Shown in pieces: positions 11,677 through 20,454 of a stretch of DNA of 64,000 bases; within the stretch, counting starts at the first letter, position 1, and the number at the start of each line of letters is the position of its first letter. The notes below the pieces were generated by a model. It was given only the letters and a program-made list of their open reading frames with translations, did not search any database and was not told where the DNA came from. This DNA comes from Flavobacterium psychrophilum. GTDB taxonomy: Bacteria > Bacteroidota > Bacteroidia > Flavobacteriales > Flavobacteriaceae. The position numbers and the translations under genes were made by a program. The DNA lies in contig CAMCFT010000018.1 in NCBI GenBank assembly GCA_945874225.1, positions 16,349 through 80,348 of the forward strand, written 5' to 3'.

Positions 11677-11700
11677 GACAAACCCGACAATAATCAAACA

Positions 11701-11733
11701 AAAAAGCAACTCGTAACTGGGTTGCTTTTGTTG
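11701..11733 (+). terminator. Rho-independent terminator after the RHS-immunity operon
   Basis: AAAAGCAAC at 11702-11710 pairs with GTTGCTTTT at 11721-11729 around a 10-nt loop, and a T-rich tail follows. It lies just after the second lipoprotein gene and probably closes the operon. Confidence 0.7.
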
Positions 11734-11809
11734 TTATGTACTATATACTATATGCAACAAATGTGTATTATAATGTACAAATATGCGACAAGTTAAATTT
11801 TTGTTAAAA

Positions 11810-12108
11810 CTATAAAGAGGGGACATTTTTGGCGATAAAGTCTTTGAATTTTTTAGAAGTTAGCATTTTGTCAATTATTTTAAAAACAATGTTTTAACTT
11901 CTTCGTCGAGTTCGTCGAGTTGTTGCATTTGCTCAATAATGGTTTTATCTTCAATTACTACTTCGGTCGGTATCTTGCCATCATAATTAATAATTTGGTC
12001 AGTGGCCAAATTAAAGAGTTGAGCCATTTTTTGTCTTCCTCTACGGTCAACCCTCTTTATCCTCTCGTAAGCTTGTAGTTTTTGTTTTGCAATGGTTTGT
12101 GCGAAAAA
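11810..12108 (-). pseudogene. Frameshifted remnant of an XRE-type regulator
   Basis: On the minus strand one frame reads through RRGRQKMAQLFNLATDQI, IPTEVVIEDK and LDELDEEVKTLF, then stops. The continuation, KIIDKMLTSKKFKDFIAKNV, lies in another frame and ends at 11810. In the flavobacterial XRE/HTH regulators I remember, these two blocks are contiguous. The break is at a T/A run near 11880 and fits two extra bases. The N-terminal helix-turn-helix part cannot be found, so the gene is both truncated at its 5' end and frameshifted. A 37-bp palindrome lies just upstream (12127-12163), where an autoregulatory operator might be expected. The family assignment rests on remembered similarity. Confidence 0.6.
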
Positions 12109-12126
12109 ATTACAAAAACTCGCTAA

Positions 12127-12163
12127 TTAACATAAATGGCAGTTTAACTGCCGTTTATGTTAA
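12127..12163. promoter_or_regulatory. 37-bp palindrome, operator-like (family member a)
   Basis: A nearly perfect inverted repeat centred on 12145: TTAACATAAA, then GGCAGTT and AACTGCC, then TTTATGTTAA. The core CAGTTTAACTG is shared with sites at 40056, 42579 and 53355, and in weaker form at 18184, 22415 and 30908. It lies about 58 bp upstream of the -7 element of the next gene. Confidence 0.6.
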
Positions 12164-12180
12164 ATCACACTCTGAAACTC

Positions 12181-12210
12181 TTGATGTAATTCTATATTAG
12201 TCTAACTTTG
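12181..12210 (+). promoter_or_regulatory. Bacteroidota-type promoter for the lipocalin-like gene
   Basis: TTG at 12181-12183 is followed after 19 nt by TAACTTTG at 12203-12210. This matches the Bacteroidota -33/-7 consensus (TTG, N19-21, TAnnTTTG). Transcription would begin a few bases later, about 20 bp before the chosen ATG at 12238. This supports that start over the in-frame ATG at 12208, which overlaps the -7 box. Confidence 0.6.
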
Positions 12211-12237
12211 GTTTATAACAAAATATCAAAAAAAAAT

Positions 12238-12681
12238 ATGAAAAAAATTAGTGTTTTATTTGTCTGTGCCTTAGTTTTAAGTGCGTTTTTATTTTCTTGT
12301 AGTAATGAGGATAATCCAACTACATCATCATCTTCAATTGAAGGAAAATGGAACTACAACAAGTTAAGTTATACACAAAATGGTATAACAACGCCAGAAG
12401 TTGATCATCCTGAAAACGTAGCTGGATGTAGTAAAGATTATATTGAATTTAAAACGGGTGGTATTTTAAATATAGGTGATTATACAACAGCATGTGCATT
12501 TACCCAATATCCAGGAACTTGGATAAAAACAGGAAATAATTTGACTGCTTCTGCTCCGACTTTAGGCGTGTCAGATACATTTGAAATTGTAAGTGCAACT
12601 GCTACCGAATTAAAGTTAAGAGTTACTCACACTCAAAGTGGAATAACAATTACAGTTAACGAGTCTTTTACTAAGGGTTAA
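12238..12681 (+). CDS. Lipocalin-like lipoprotein
   Basis: The start is placed at 12238 because it gives a clean lipoprotein leader (MKKISVLFVCALVLSAFLFS then Cys) and lies downstream of a good promoter. The mature part (about 125 residues) contains IEGKWNYNKL, two spaced cysteines and repeated beta-strand patterns ending in ITITVNESF. This resembles the small 'lipocalin-like' domain proteins common in Flavobacteriia. It is probably exposed on the outer membrane; the ligand is unknown. It stands alone between a regulator remnant and a recombinase, with a palindromic site upstream and a hairpin terminator downstream. Confidence 0.75.
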   Translation: MKKISVLFVCALVLSAFLFSCSNEDNPTTSSSSIEGKWNYNKLSYTQNGITTPEVDHPENVAGCSKDYIEFKTGGILNIGDYTTACAFTQYPGTWIKTGNNLTASAPTLGVSDTFEIVSATATELKLRVTHTQSGITITVNESFTKG

Positions 12682-12784
12682 TTTTTGATTAATTATTTGA
12701 TTATCGAAAGCGGAACACGAAAGCTATACGATAATAATCTTTAGTTGGAATAGCTCTTAATTAATGTATATCAAGATTGAAATT

Positions 12785-12812
12785 AGGGGTCTGTAAAAAG
12801 ACCTCTTTTTTT
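12785..12812 (+). terminator. Rho-independent terminator after the lipocalin-like gene
   Basis: GGGGTCT (12786-12792) pairs with AGACCTC (12799-12805) around a 6-nt loop, allowing one G-T pair, followed by TTTTTTT. It lies about 105 bp after the stop; the rest of 12682-13016 holds no gene that I can see. Confidence 0.7.
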
Positions 12813-12986
12813 GTTCTTATGAAAATCTTTTTGTGGCCATAGAGGTATATAATCAATTACACTTTGCTTAAAATTAATAATTTTGATAGTAATAAAATTA
12901 AATCACAATTTAAAAACTCATAGATTTTAAAATACCAAAAACTTATTTTTGGAGTAATAAATTATTAGTAATCAATAATATAGGTT

Positions 12987-13016
12987 AAAATAGTATTTTC
13001 GAAGAAAAACTATTTT
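12987..13016 (+). promoter_or_regulatory. Inverted repeat touching the recombinase start codon
   Basis: AAAATAGT (12987-12994) and ACTATTTT (13009-13016) form an inverted repeat. The stem can be extended inward by TTTTC/GAAAA with a one-base bulge. The right arm ends at the base before the ATG. It could hide the ribosome-binding region in the mRNA, or be a recombinase-binding site. Confidence 0.4.
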
Positions 13017-14063
13017 ATGAAAAAATCTAAACCCATAATCCCATTGTTCAGGCAATTTATAAAAGAATCCGAAACAGGCAAACGGCTCAAGAAAAACGGT
13101 GAAAGGTTAAAACCAGATTCTGTACAAAACTACAGTTATCTGCTAAAAAACTTAATTGACTTTACCGATGCGACCCAGTTTGAGTTGCGTATTTGTGATG
13201 CCTCAAGACTTAATAGACGAGAACTATTGACAGAGAAAAATTACTGGAAAAAGTTTTATCAAAAATTTACAGACTTTATGTATAAAAATGGATGTCATGA
13301 TAATTATGTAGGCGGCAACATAAAAATTTTCCGGGTGTTTTTCAATTATTTAAAAAATGATAAAGATATGTTTACAGGTGATTTTCAACGTCTTTTTTAT
13401 GTTCGCAGGGAAGAAATTGAAATATTTGTGCTTTCGCCGGAACAACTCAAGTTTTTAATTCACGATAAAGAATTTGAGCAGTCCCTTACCCCAATGCACC
13501 AGCGCATTAAAGACGTCTTTGTTTTTGGATGCACTACAGGATTGCGTTATTCTGATATTTTTTTGTTGACCAATAAAAATTTTGCAAAGGTGGAAAATGC
13601 TTGGTATCTCAAAGTTAAATCCCAAAAAACAAAAACATTCAGTTACATCAAATTGTCTGCTTATGCAGCAAAGATTTACCACAAATACCAACCCGAAGAT
13701 AGCATTACAACGATTTTTGGAAAAATATGCCTGCCTAACTTTAACCGGTACATAAAAAAAATAGGGGAACAGGCTGGTTACACTCAACTTGTTGAAGTTA
13801 CACGCGAAAAACAAGGCAAAACCGATATCCTTACCAAAAAGGAAGAAAATGAAAACAACCGTTTTTGCGACAAAATGAGTTCCCACATGATGAGAAGAAC
13901 AGCCATTACCACTTTATTGATCCTAGGGATGCCCGAGCATTTAGTGCGAAAAATAAGCGGGCATAGCCAAGCAAGCAGTTCCTTTAACCGCTATGTTCAT
14001 TATGCCCAATCGTATATGGATGATGAGATTGCAAAAGTATATAGCAAATTGGAAAGTTATTAA
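13017..14063 (+). CDS. Tyrosine site-specific recombinase (phage integrase family)
   Basis: A 348-residue protein of normal size for the family. The N-terminal ~130 residues look like a SAM-like core-binding domain (LLKNLIDFTDATQFELR...). The catalytic domain has the expected residues: Arg177 in CTTGLRYSD, His290 and Arg293 in HMMRRTA, His316 in ISGHSQASS, and the nucleophile Tyr326 in FNRYVHYA, so it should be active. Such enzymes cut and rejoin DNA at short sites to move or invert segments. It sits between the complete RHS locus and two inverted-orientation orphan RHS tips, but no partner mobility genes are nearby. Whether it acts on the RHS cassettes is speculation. Confidence 0.9.
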   Translation: MKKSKPIIPLFRQFIKESETGKRLKKNGERLKPDSVQNYSYLLKNLIDFTDATQFELRICDASRLNRRELLTEKNYWKKFYQKFTDFMYKNGCHDNYVGGNIKIFRVFFNYLKNDKDMFTGDFQRLFYVRREEIEIFVLSPEQLKFLIHDKEFEQSLTPMHQRIKDVFVFGCTTGLRYSDIFLLTNKNFAKVENAWYLKVKSQKTKTFSYIKLSAYAAKIYHKYQPEDSITTIFGKICLPNFNRYIKKIGEQAGYTQLVEVTREKQGKTDILTKKEENENNRFCDKMSSHMMRRTAITTLLILGMPEHLVRKISGHSQASSSFNRYVHYAQSYMDDEIAKVYSKLESY

Positions 14064-14503
14064 TTTAAAGATGCTGACTATTTTAATTTGTGCAAAATCT
14101 TTAATTTTTTACAGCGAGACTTGGTACTTCATTTAAGAAACTTCTTTGAAAATTCATCTTGTTCAATTCCGATTGGGAACAGTACATAATGAAATAAGCA
14201 TTTAAAAATATACCTAATATATCGTATAAAATACGGTAGTTTTTTTCTTTTCATATTCTATATCAATACATTTGATGCATTAGTGTGGATTGGTTAAATG
14301 CTTTAAGACTGAATTCAAAATCAATAAAATATAAGGAAAATTACAGCTTTTTAAGGTTGTTTTTATATTTATTGATCATCTTTATTGGTACGGGAAAAAT
14401 TTACACCTTCAGGTGTCACAGAATGTGTCATCTATTGTTTACGTTTTCTTATAGGAGTAAAATAAAGATTATTCTATTCATAGTTTTGTTTATAAAATAA
14501 TGG
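14064..14503. other. 440-bp gap between the recombinase and the orphan RHS module
   Basis: AT-rich sequence with an open frame at 14285-14500 that encodes an unconvincing hydrophobic peptide. It holds one short perfect inverted repeat (ACACCTTCAGGTGT, about 14402-14417) and a GGTAGTTTTTT stretch near 14232 that resembles part of the palindrome family. No gene is supported. Confidence 0.4.
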
Positions 14504-14986
14504 TTACAATTTCTTTATTTCTTCAGGTATTTGATTGGGATAATCCCAGCCATATTCATCAACCATATCTGCCCGTACTGTCATACTACCAATGGCTATG
14601 TATTCTTCTTTTTCCTCTTTAGCAATTTCTATTCTATCAATAAATAAATCTATAAAAAAATAAGTCGTATCAATAGCAGTAAAAAATTTTATATTATTTT
14701 TTTTTAATTTTAAATAATCATTGACTTCGTCATTTTCTAAAAAATGTAAACATTCATTACTCAATGGTAAATTTTTTGATTTTTCCATTAATGTTTTCAT
14801 TTTAATGAGTTCTAGTTTCAATTCATCTAAATGATAAATTTTTAAACCCCATAAAAATTGGATAAACAATTTAAAATTATCCTTATCATCTTTTATTATT
14901 TCTAAACAATATTCTTTAAAAGCACTCATAATTGAAGGATAAGTAAATCCTATATGCATATCACCATAATTTACTCCTATTATCAT
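14504..14986 (-). CDS. Putative cytosolic immunity protein for orphan RHS nuclease tip
   Basis: A 160-residue acidic protein with no signal peptide or membrane segment, apparently mostly helical. Its ATG overlaps the stop of the upstream RHS fragment (ATGA), the usual toxin-immunity junction. I recognise no named family. The partner looks like a nuclease, so an immunity protein acting in the cytosol makes sense. The immunity role is inferred from position, size and coupling. Confidence 0.65.
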   Translation of the reverse strand: MIIGVNYGDMHIGFTYPSIMSAFKEYCLEIIKDDKDNFKLFIQFLWGLKIYHLDELKLELIKMKTLMEKSKNLPLSNECLHFLENDEVNDYLKLKKNNIKFFTAIDTTYFFIDLFIDRIEIAKEEKEEYIAIGSMTVRADMVDEYGWDYPNQIPEEIKKL

Positions 14987-15936
14987 TTTGTTGTTGCTTG
15001 TTCAAAAAATTTAATATCTGCTGTTACACCTTCTTCTAATTTACTAGTGATTCTGTCTTTAATTTCAGTTCTCAATTCTTTGGATAATTTCTGTCCAGTT
15101 ATATCAATATATATTGTTTGAGTACTTCCACCTGGTAAATTAATACTTCTATAGTTTGCTTGGTCAGAAACATTTTTTACTAAATTCGAAATACCCCCAC
15201 GATTTGTTAATGTATAATTTTTTACTTCGATTGAGCTTTTTGTTGCAAAATTATAATATTCTGGAACTACACTCCCTTCCGTACCATAGTCAACTTCAAC
15301 ACCATCTTTAAATGCTTTATGAAATTTAAAATCTTTGCCTAGCATTTTCCCTAAAAATTTCTCAGATTCTTGCCAAGCTGGCCTTACTAATCCTTCTATT
15401 TTTACAGCAACAGGTTTTAACGTTTTGACTGCTACTTTTTCAGCAACAACCAATACTCTTTCAACCGCCATAACTGGTTTTGCATATTTATAAATATTAT
15501 ACAAAGTTGAAAGACCTTTAAGAACAAGTGCGCCAGCTCCCTCTAAAGCTACTGCTTCCCAAGCAGGTTGTAAAATGGTATTACGTGTCTCATTAAATAT
15601 TTTATAGTTTTTACTATCTCTATAATTTGTAACACCATCCCATTTTGCCATTTGTTGAACATTCGGATCCATATAATCCATATCATATCGACAATGTTCC
15701 AACCCTTCTAACTCAACCCCATCAATAACTCTATTCTCACTAAAAGCATAAGGAGAGTTATGAGGAAATTTAGCAGATAGTGGGTCAGTTGCAAAGAACC
15801 TTCCCACTCGTGGGTCGTGCATCCTGAAAGTGTAGTTTAAAGAATTTCCATCACCTTTCAACTCATTGTCCATTTCTTGTCCTTGAAACCCAAAACGATA
15901 ATCACGTGAAGTGCCTTGTTTGTTGGGAACAAGCAT
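14983..15936 (-). CDS. Orphan RHS C-terminal tip with nuclease-like toxin domain
   Basis: This 317-residue frame begins inside the RHS core: [20 protein letters not shown] is identical to the giant RHS protein, as is most of the next ~100 bp of DNA. Core motif [12 protein letters not shown] follows, then a spacer rich in Val/Ala/Lys. The distal domain has [10 protein letters not shown] and SSIEVKNYT (near residue 236), resembling the E...ExK signature of PD-(D/E)XK-type contact-dependent toxins. There is no promoter or RHS barrel of its own, so it is probably a silent donor tip that could replace the tip of the full gene by recombination. The annotated ATG is the internal Met of PFGMLVP; expression from it is unproven. 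Confidence 0.8.
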   Translation of the reverse strand: MLVPNKQGTSRDYRFGFQGQEMDNELKGDGNSLNYTFRMHDPRVGRFFATDPLSAKFPHNSPYAFSENRVIDGVELEGLEHCRYDMDYMDPNVQQMAKWDGVTNYRDSKNYKIFNETRNTILQPAWEAVALEGAGALVLKGLSTLYNIYKYAKPVMAVERVLVVAEKVAVKTLKPVAVKIEGLVRPAWQESEKFLGKMLGKDFKFHKAFKDGVEVDYGTEGSVVPEYYNFATKSSIEVKNYTLTNRGGISNLVKNVSDQANYRSINLPGGSTQTIYIDITGQKLSKELRTEIKDRITSKLEEGVTADIKFFEQATTK

Positions 15937-16170
15937 CCCAAAAGATTAAGCCAGCTGTGTAAGAACGTGTGTAAATGTAATAAATTACTACAACTTTTTA
16001 AAGGTTATTTTTTTGGTTATTTATGTTTCTACCTCTCGTTTGTGAACACGATTTGAAAATGCACTATCCATTTCGAGAGATTTTTTACATATCCGACCCA
16101 TCTTATACAGAATGAAATTCCGTATATCCCGAACGAAAAATTTACTGCAAATCTGAGCTATTTGGTTCAA

Positions 16171-16686
16171 TTACCTGTGACGAATAAACAACTCACTACC
16201 AGATGTATTTTTATTCATCTTTAAAGAGTCTTTCTCGTTTATATTTAATCCATTCAAATAATACAATATTTCTGTATGTTCGTCGGTTACTAATTCTAAA
16301 TCAGTATTGTCAATCTTAATTCTCTTAAAATATATTATTTGTTTATAATCCTTTTTAATTTGAGTAAGGCTACCATATTTTGATAAATTAAATTCGTCAT
16401 ATGTATATTCATAATGAAAAGGACTTTTACCTACTGAAGAATCTTTAAATCTTCTCATCTTAAATAGAAACGAATCGTTTGTAGATAGAAAAACTGTACT
16501 TTTTAATAATTTATCTGTATTAAAAATATATTTAATTTTTATAGTTCTTAAACCAATACAATTTTCACAAAGTTCATTTTCAATTTTTATTTTTTGAACT
16601 AAAATTTTTTGTTCTCTTTTTTTTATATCACATTGTAAAAAAAGAATAAAAACAAATAATATAGATATCAATTTAATTATCTTCAT
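16171..16686 (-). CDS. Putative lipoprotein, immunity candidate for second orphan RHS tip
   Basis: A 171-residue protein with a lipoprotein leader (SILFVFILFLQCDIKKRE; Cys near residue 19). It starts 19 bp after the stop of the upstream RHS fragment and is in the same orientation. The body is Lys/Ile-rich with an internal CENC pair and matches no family I know. The upstream toxin domain has an HExxH peptidase motif. As with the lipoproteins after the giant RHS gene, an envelope-anchored immunity protein is paired with a peptidase tip. The function is inferred from this layout. Confidence 0.68.
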   Translation of the reverse strand: MKIIKLISILFVFILFLQCDIKKREQKILVQKIKIENELCENCIGLRTIKIKYIFNTDKLLKSTVFLSTNDSFLFKMRRFKDSSVGKSPFHYEYTYDEFNLSKYGSLTQIKKDYKQIIYFKRIKIDNTDLELVTDEHTEILYYLNGLNINEKDSLKMNKNTSGSELFIRHR

Positions 16687-16705
16687 TTTAAAATCAATTG
16701 ATTAT

Positions 16706-17677
16706 TTAATTCTTATTATTTTTTCTTGCATCTAAAAAATCTTTTTTTGAGCTTGTCTTATGATTAGATTTTGTAATTTCATTATATGTTTTTACATTTT
16801 CTTTATAAAGATTATAAGCAAAATTAAAGTCTTTTGAGCTAACAGTATTAGGTTTAGATAGCGCAAATTCCATATCTTGAATATATCCTGCTCCAACATT
16901 ATTTAAATAAGCTTTATAAGAATCGTTTAATTTAGAATAAGTTCCATCTTTTTTAAGCAATTTATCAGTTTGAGCCCAAACTTGGAAATGATCAAAACCA
17001 GCGTTATCACTCATTCCTTTAAAATGCTTTTCTTCATGTTTTAAATTAGCAGTCGCAGTATAGTAGTCTTTATTACCTGGACCGTTTCCAATAATATCTC
17101 CAGCTTTAGAGTATATCACTTCTGCAAAATCAGTGTTAATTTTAATTGCACCTACACCTAAAGGTGGTTCTGTATAAGCACCTGTACTAGATGCAGCGTC
17201 ATCAGTTGCAAATACATTTGCATTGCCTTTTACTTCTCTATCATAAATTTTTTGATAAACTTTACCTTGAGTAGCAAAGTCAAATTGGTCTATTCTTTTA
17301 GAACTTGTAATTTGATACCCTTGTGTAATAACACCTTTTTTATTTACATTGTAGGTTGTATATTTAGTAGCTATTCTTATTTCTGTACCTCCATGAATAC
17401 TTTGTCCTAAGAATGAACCATCAGCAGCAAAATACATTTCTAAACCATCTAAATCAACACAACTTATAGGAGAATTTCCAGCAAATTGAAATGGTGAAAA
17501 CCAAGCAAAAGATTTAAATAATGGATCAATAGATAAAAATCTCCCAACTCTCGTATCATGCATTCGAGCTTCATAATCAATACTATTTCCCTCACCCTTT
17601 AATTCATCATCCTTTTCTTTGCCGTTAAATCCAAAACGATAATGACGGGAAGTACCGTGTTTGTTGGGAACAAGCAT
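16706..17677 (-). CDS. Orphan RHS C-terminal tip with HExxH peptidase-like toxin domain
   Basis: This 323-residue frame starts at the same core point as the other orphan (MLVPNKHGTSRHYRFGFNGK), but this core copy is more diverged (Gln-Gly-Gln replaced by Asn-Gly-Lys; DTRVGRFLSIDP). After the core, 'FQFAGNSPISCVDLDG' matches the usual RHS end. The distal domain has LKHEEKHFKGM (His214, Glu215, His218) followed by FDHFQVWAQTDK, consistent with a zincin-type peptidase. No RHS barrel precedes it. It is probably a stored alternative tip, with the lipoprotein at 16171 as its immunity gene. Confidence 0.78.
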   Translation of the reverse strand: MLVPNKHGTSRHYRFGFNGKEKDDELKGEGNSIDYEARMHDTRVGRFLSIDPLFKSFAWFSPFQFAGNSPISCVDLDGLEMYFAADGSFLGQSIHGGTEIRIATKYTTYNVNKKGVITQGYQITSSKRIDQFDFATQGKVYQKIYDREVKGNANVFATDDAASSTGAYTEPPLGVGAIKINTDFAEVIYSKAGDIIGNGPGNKDYYTATANLKHEEKHFKGMSDNAGFDHFQVWAQTDKLLKKDGTYSKLNDSYKAYLNNVGAGYIQDMEFALSKPNTVSSKDFNFAYNLYKENVKTYNEITKSNHKTSSKKDFLDARKNNKN

Positions 17678-18359
17678 CCCAAAAGTAGGCTAATGCAATC
17701 GCCTCTAAAGCCAGTATTTATAAGAACTCAGCTAACATACTATAACGTCAAAAAAAGCATATTTATGCCGTTTATGACTTATCAAATATAGGAAATTAAT
17801 TCAAGTCTAAAGGGTTATGCTTTAGATTTGGAAGGGTAAAAAAAATTAAAAACAACAACTAACCCATAAAATAAACATCAAAAGCCAGTTTGGTTCTAGT
17901 ATAATAATAAACTTGATTTTAGTCTTTTTATAATGATAAACTGGTATGGAGTTCTTAATGTACAAAGTCCTATTCTCTAGATTTTCGAAGTATAGGTTAA
18001 TTGTAACACATAGATTATCAGCTACAAAGATTTTTTTTTATAAAGGCAAAGGTATTTTTTATCGGCAATACAATGACAAAATAAGAAAATAGAAAAAGAA
18101 AACAAAAAGAATAAAATTGTAATAAAAGGGGCAATCAAAATAGTTTAGAGGGCATAAATAAAGACGGGGTACTTTAACTTATTTTTAACAAATAAGGTAG
18201 TTTTTATGCCTTAACACTAGTAGTAAATATTTATGTTTACAAACAATGTTGGGTTAAAATAATTTTCAAAAACAACACATAAATTTAACTTATGCCTACA
18301 TTAAAAAAACGAATTCAAATAGTTTTAAAAAGGAGCAATAAGACAACAATAATAAAAAA
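17678..18359. other. 680-bp gap before the pseudopilus operons
   Basis: AT-rich sequence with no credible frame. Its left end carries the sharp RHS-homology breakpoint (CTTTTGGGATG, minus strand). The only recognisable signal is the 60-bp leader repeat at 18184-18243, followed by about 115 bp of untranslated leader before the first pseudopilus gene. Confidence 0.5.
18184..18243 (+). promoter_or_regulatory. 60-bp leader repeat, copy 1 (palindrome family member b)
   Basis: It begins TTTAACAAATAAGGTAGTT and ends TTTATGTTTACAA. It aligns without gaps to 22415-22474 at roughly 50 of 60 positions. Both copies lie about 115-120 bp upstream of the first gene of a pseudopilus operon, suggesting shared control. 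The right half of the palindrome is degenerate in this copy (ATGCC instead of CTACC). Confidence 0.6.
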
Positions 18360-19259
18360 ATGCAGATAGCAAAAAATAACCTCAAAAAATCTCTTGGTGT
18401 CAGTTTAAAAATAAAGGATATTTCCTTGAAAGCAAAAATACTGTATCCTTTCTTATACCTGCTTTTAGCTGTGCTGTTACTGTCTTTTTCGGACCCATAC
18501 ACCATAAAAAGAATTTCGGATCTCAATTTCAGATATGAGTTTTACACTACGGATAAATTGGTTAAACCCCAAGCAAACAAAACCTATTTTTGGTTCAAGG
18601 GCGGAGCGATACACAATACGCAGGGAGGAATTGCGGGAACATTACTGAATGATAAATTTGTAAAAATGTACCATAGCAACCAATTAGCCGAGCAAGGCGA
18701 GTTCGAAAATGGACTCAAAGTAGGACTTTGGACAACTTGGCATCCAAACGGAACAATACAAACTACTCAAAACTGGAAAAAGGGGGTAAGAAATGGGATT
18801 TACTATCGCTACGATCTTCAGGGGGGCTTGGCAGAGGAAGGAAGGTATAAAAAAGATAAAAAACAGGGTAGATGGATTGATTATGAAAAGAAAGATACTA
18901 TTGTTTATAAAAGAGGGCTTGCTGTCATAAAAAAATCAAAAGTATCAAAAGCGGAAAAATTCAAATTAAAACAAGAAAGTAGTAAAAAAGACGAGGATAA
19001 AAAAGCGTTGCAAAAATCAGATGAATTAAAAAATACAACCGATTTAGCTGCATATAAAGACACGGCCAAAGCAAATAAAGAAGCGAAGAAGGCAAAGGAA
19101 AAGGAGGAAAGAGCAAAAGAAAAAGTGTTGAAAGAAAAGGAAAAAGCAACTAAAAAAGCCAAAAAGGAAGCTAAAGGGGATTCCAAAATAAAAGCGTTCT
19201 TTAAAAAAACTTGGGGCAAAATACAGCCAAAATCCAAACCAAATGCTAAAAGCTCATAG
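18360..19259 (+). CDS. MORN-repeat membrane-anchored protein at head of pseudopilus operon
   Basis: A 299-residue protein with a hydrophobic segment at about 29-43 (FLYLLLAVLLLSF), a central region of MORN/YwqK-like repeats at about 100-175 (GEFENGLKVGLWTTWHPNG, EGRYKKDKKQGRWIDYE) and a very Lys/Glu/Ala-rich tail of ~100 residues, probably coiled coil. MORN sheets are usually membrane-associated scaffolds. It is the first gene of an operon that continues with pseudopilin-like genes, and its end overlaps the next start by 17 bp. An accessory role in assembling the secretion/pilus machine is inferred from context. Confidence 0.75.
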   Translation: MQIAKNNLKKSLGVSLKIKDISLKAKILYPFLYLLLAVLLLSFSDPYTIKRISDLNFRYEFYTTDKLVKPQANKTYFWFKGGAIHNTQGGIAGTLLNDKFVKMYHSNQLAEQGEFENGLKVGLWTTWHPNGTIQTTQNWKKGVRNGIYYRYDLQGGLAEEGRYKKDKKQGRWIDYEKKDTIVYKRGLAVIKKSKVSKAEKFKLKQESSKKDEDKKALQKSDELKNTTDLAAYKDTAKANKEAKKAKEKEERAKEKVLKEKEKATKKAKKEAKGDSKIKAFFKKTWGKIQPKSKPNAKSS

Positions 19260-20454
19260 TCTATTGTATGCCATCTACATTTGTTTGATTGTTTCCATAA
19301 TTTGTGGGGCATTATTGTATTTTGCTAGCTTATACGGACAACTCAATTTGTATTATAATTTACAGGAGGAACTTTACATAAACAACCAGTCTGTTGTAAA
19401 TTTTGCCTTAGGGAATAAAACAGTGCCCAATGAAGTGCCGCTGGATGAAAATACAGGGATAGAAGGAAGTTACGAAACAAAACAATATGGGCTACTGACT
19501 TTAGTATTGGCAAAATCAGCAATTAGGACAGATACGGTGGTTTCGGCTCATTTTGTGGGTTGTTTCACGGCCGACAAAACGGCGATTCATTTGTCAAATT
19601 TTAGCAGATCGCTTTCTTACTCAGGAACTGTTAAAATAATTGGAGACAATCAATTACCATCCACCAGTATGGAACCGGCATATTTCAGCAGCAAACCCAA
19701 TAAACTGATAGTGGAAGGAAAAAATACGGTTTCTGAAATTCGATTACCCGACATCAATCCCAAGTTCAGGAAAATATTCGATGGAATAAATGCTGAGAAA
19801 ATAACTTTGTCGGAGGTGGACAAACCAAAAGATTCCCTGTATTATAATTCTTTTTTTAATGAAACTAAAGAAATAGACGTCAATCCAATCCTAAGCAATG
19901 TGATTTTCAAAGGCAACTTTATTTTGCGTTCCAAAGATTCCATTAGGGTTAGAAAGAGCACTGTTTTAGAGGATATAATCTTAATAGCACCTAAAATTAC
20001 GTTTGAAGAAGGTTTTAAAGGTACGGTTCAAGCTTTCGCTACAAAAGGAATCGAATTGGAACAAAAGGTAACCTTAAATTACCCCTCGGTAATTTGTGTT
20101 TATAATGAAAGCACTGAAGCGAGTAATATAAAAATAAAAAGGGAATCTAAGATTACTGGGGCAATTGTGCTGTTTGGAAATCCATTGGAAATGTTGGATA
20201 AAAACACCATTGAAATAGAGGAAGAAGGCTTGATTTATGGAGACATTTACTGTTCCGGCAAACTACTTTTAAAAAGCAAAGTCTACGGTTCGGTTTATAC
20301 CAACAGGTTTTTTTATAAAACACCATCGTCCAGTTATGACAACACCATTGCCGACATAGAAATTAATGCAACCAAGCGGCCAAATTATTTTATTGCAATC
20401 CCATTGTTTGACACAAAAAAAACAGTCTATGGCATTCTTAAAAAAGTATTGTAG
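19243..20454 (+). CDS. Single-pass membrane protein with bactofilin-like beta-helix
   Basis: This 403-residue protein has one N-terminal membrane segment (about 8-30, AIYICLIVSIICGALLYFA) and a large extracytoplasmic part. Residues ~220-370 contain regularly spaced short strands (FKGNFILRSKD, EDIILIAPKITFEEG, IKRESKITGAIVLFG, YGDIYCSGKLLLKSK), typical of a right-handed beta-helix as in polymer-forming bactofilin-like proteins. There is no prepilin cleavage motif with Glu5, so it is not a standard pilin, though its N-terminal layout recalls PilX. It overlaps both neighbours in the operon, so coupled translation is likely. Confidence 0.65.
   Translation: MLKAHSLLYAIYICLIVSIICGALLYFASLYGQLNLYYNLQEELYINNQSVVNFALGNKTVPNEVPLDENTGIEGSYETKQYGLLTLVLAKSAIRTDTVVSAHFVGCFTADKTAIHLSNFSRSLSYSGTVKIIGDNQLPSTSMEPAYFSSKPNKLIVEGKNTVSEIRLPDINPKFRKIFDGINAEKITLSEVDKPKDSLYYNSFFNETKEIDVNPILSNVIFKGNFILRSKDSIRVRKSTVLEDIILIAPKITFEEGFKGTVQAFATKGIELEQKVTLNYPSVICVYNESTEASNIKIKRESKITGAIVLFGNPLEMLDKNTIEIEEEGLIYGDIYCSGKLLLKSKVYGSVYTNRFFYKTPSSSYDNTIADIEINATKRPNYFIAIPLFDTKKTVYGILKKVL

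Noticed and set aside
14285..14500. 71-codon plus-strand ORF after the recombinase
   Set aside because: Hydrophobic and basic low-complexity translation, crossed by a short palindrome, with no ribosome-binding signal or context; more likely chance in AT-rich DNA.
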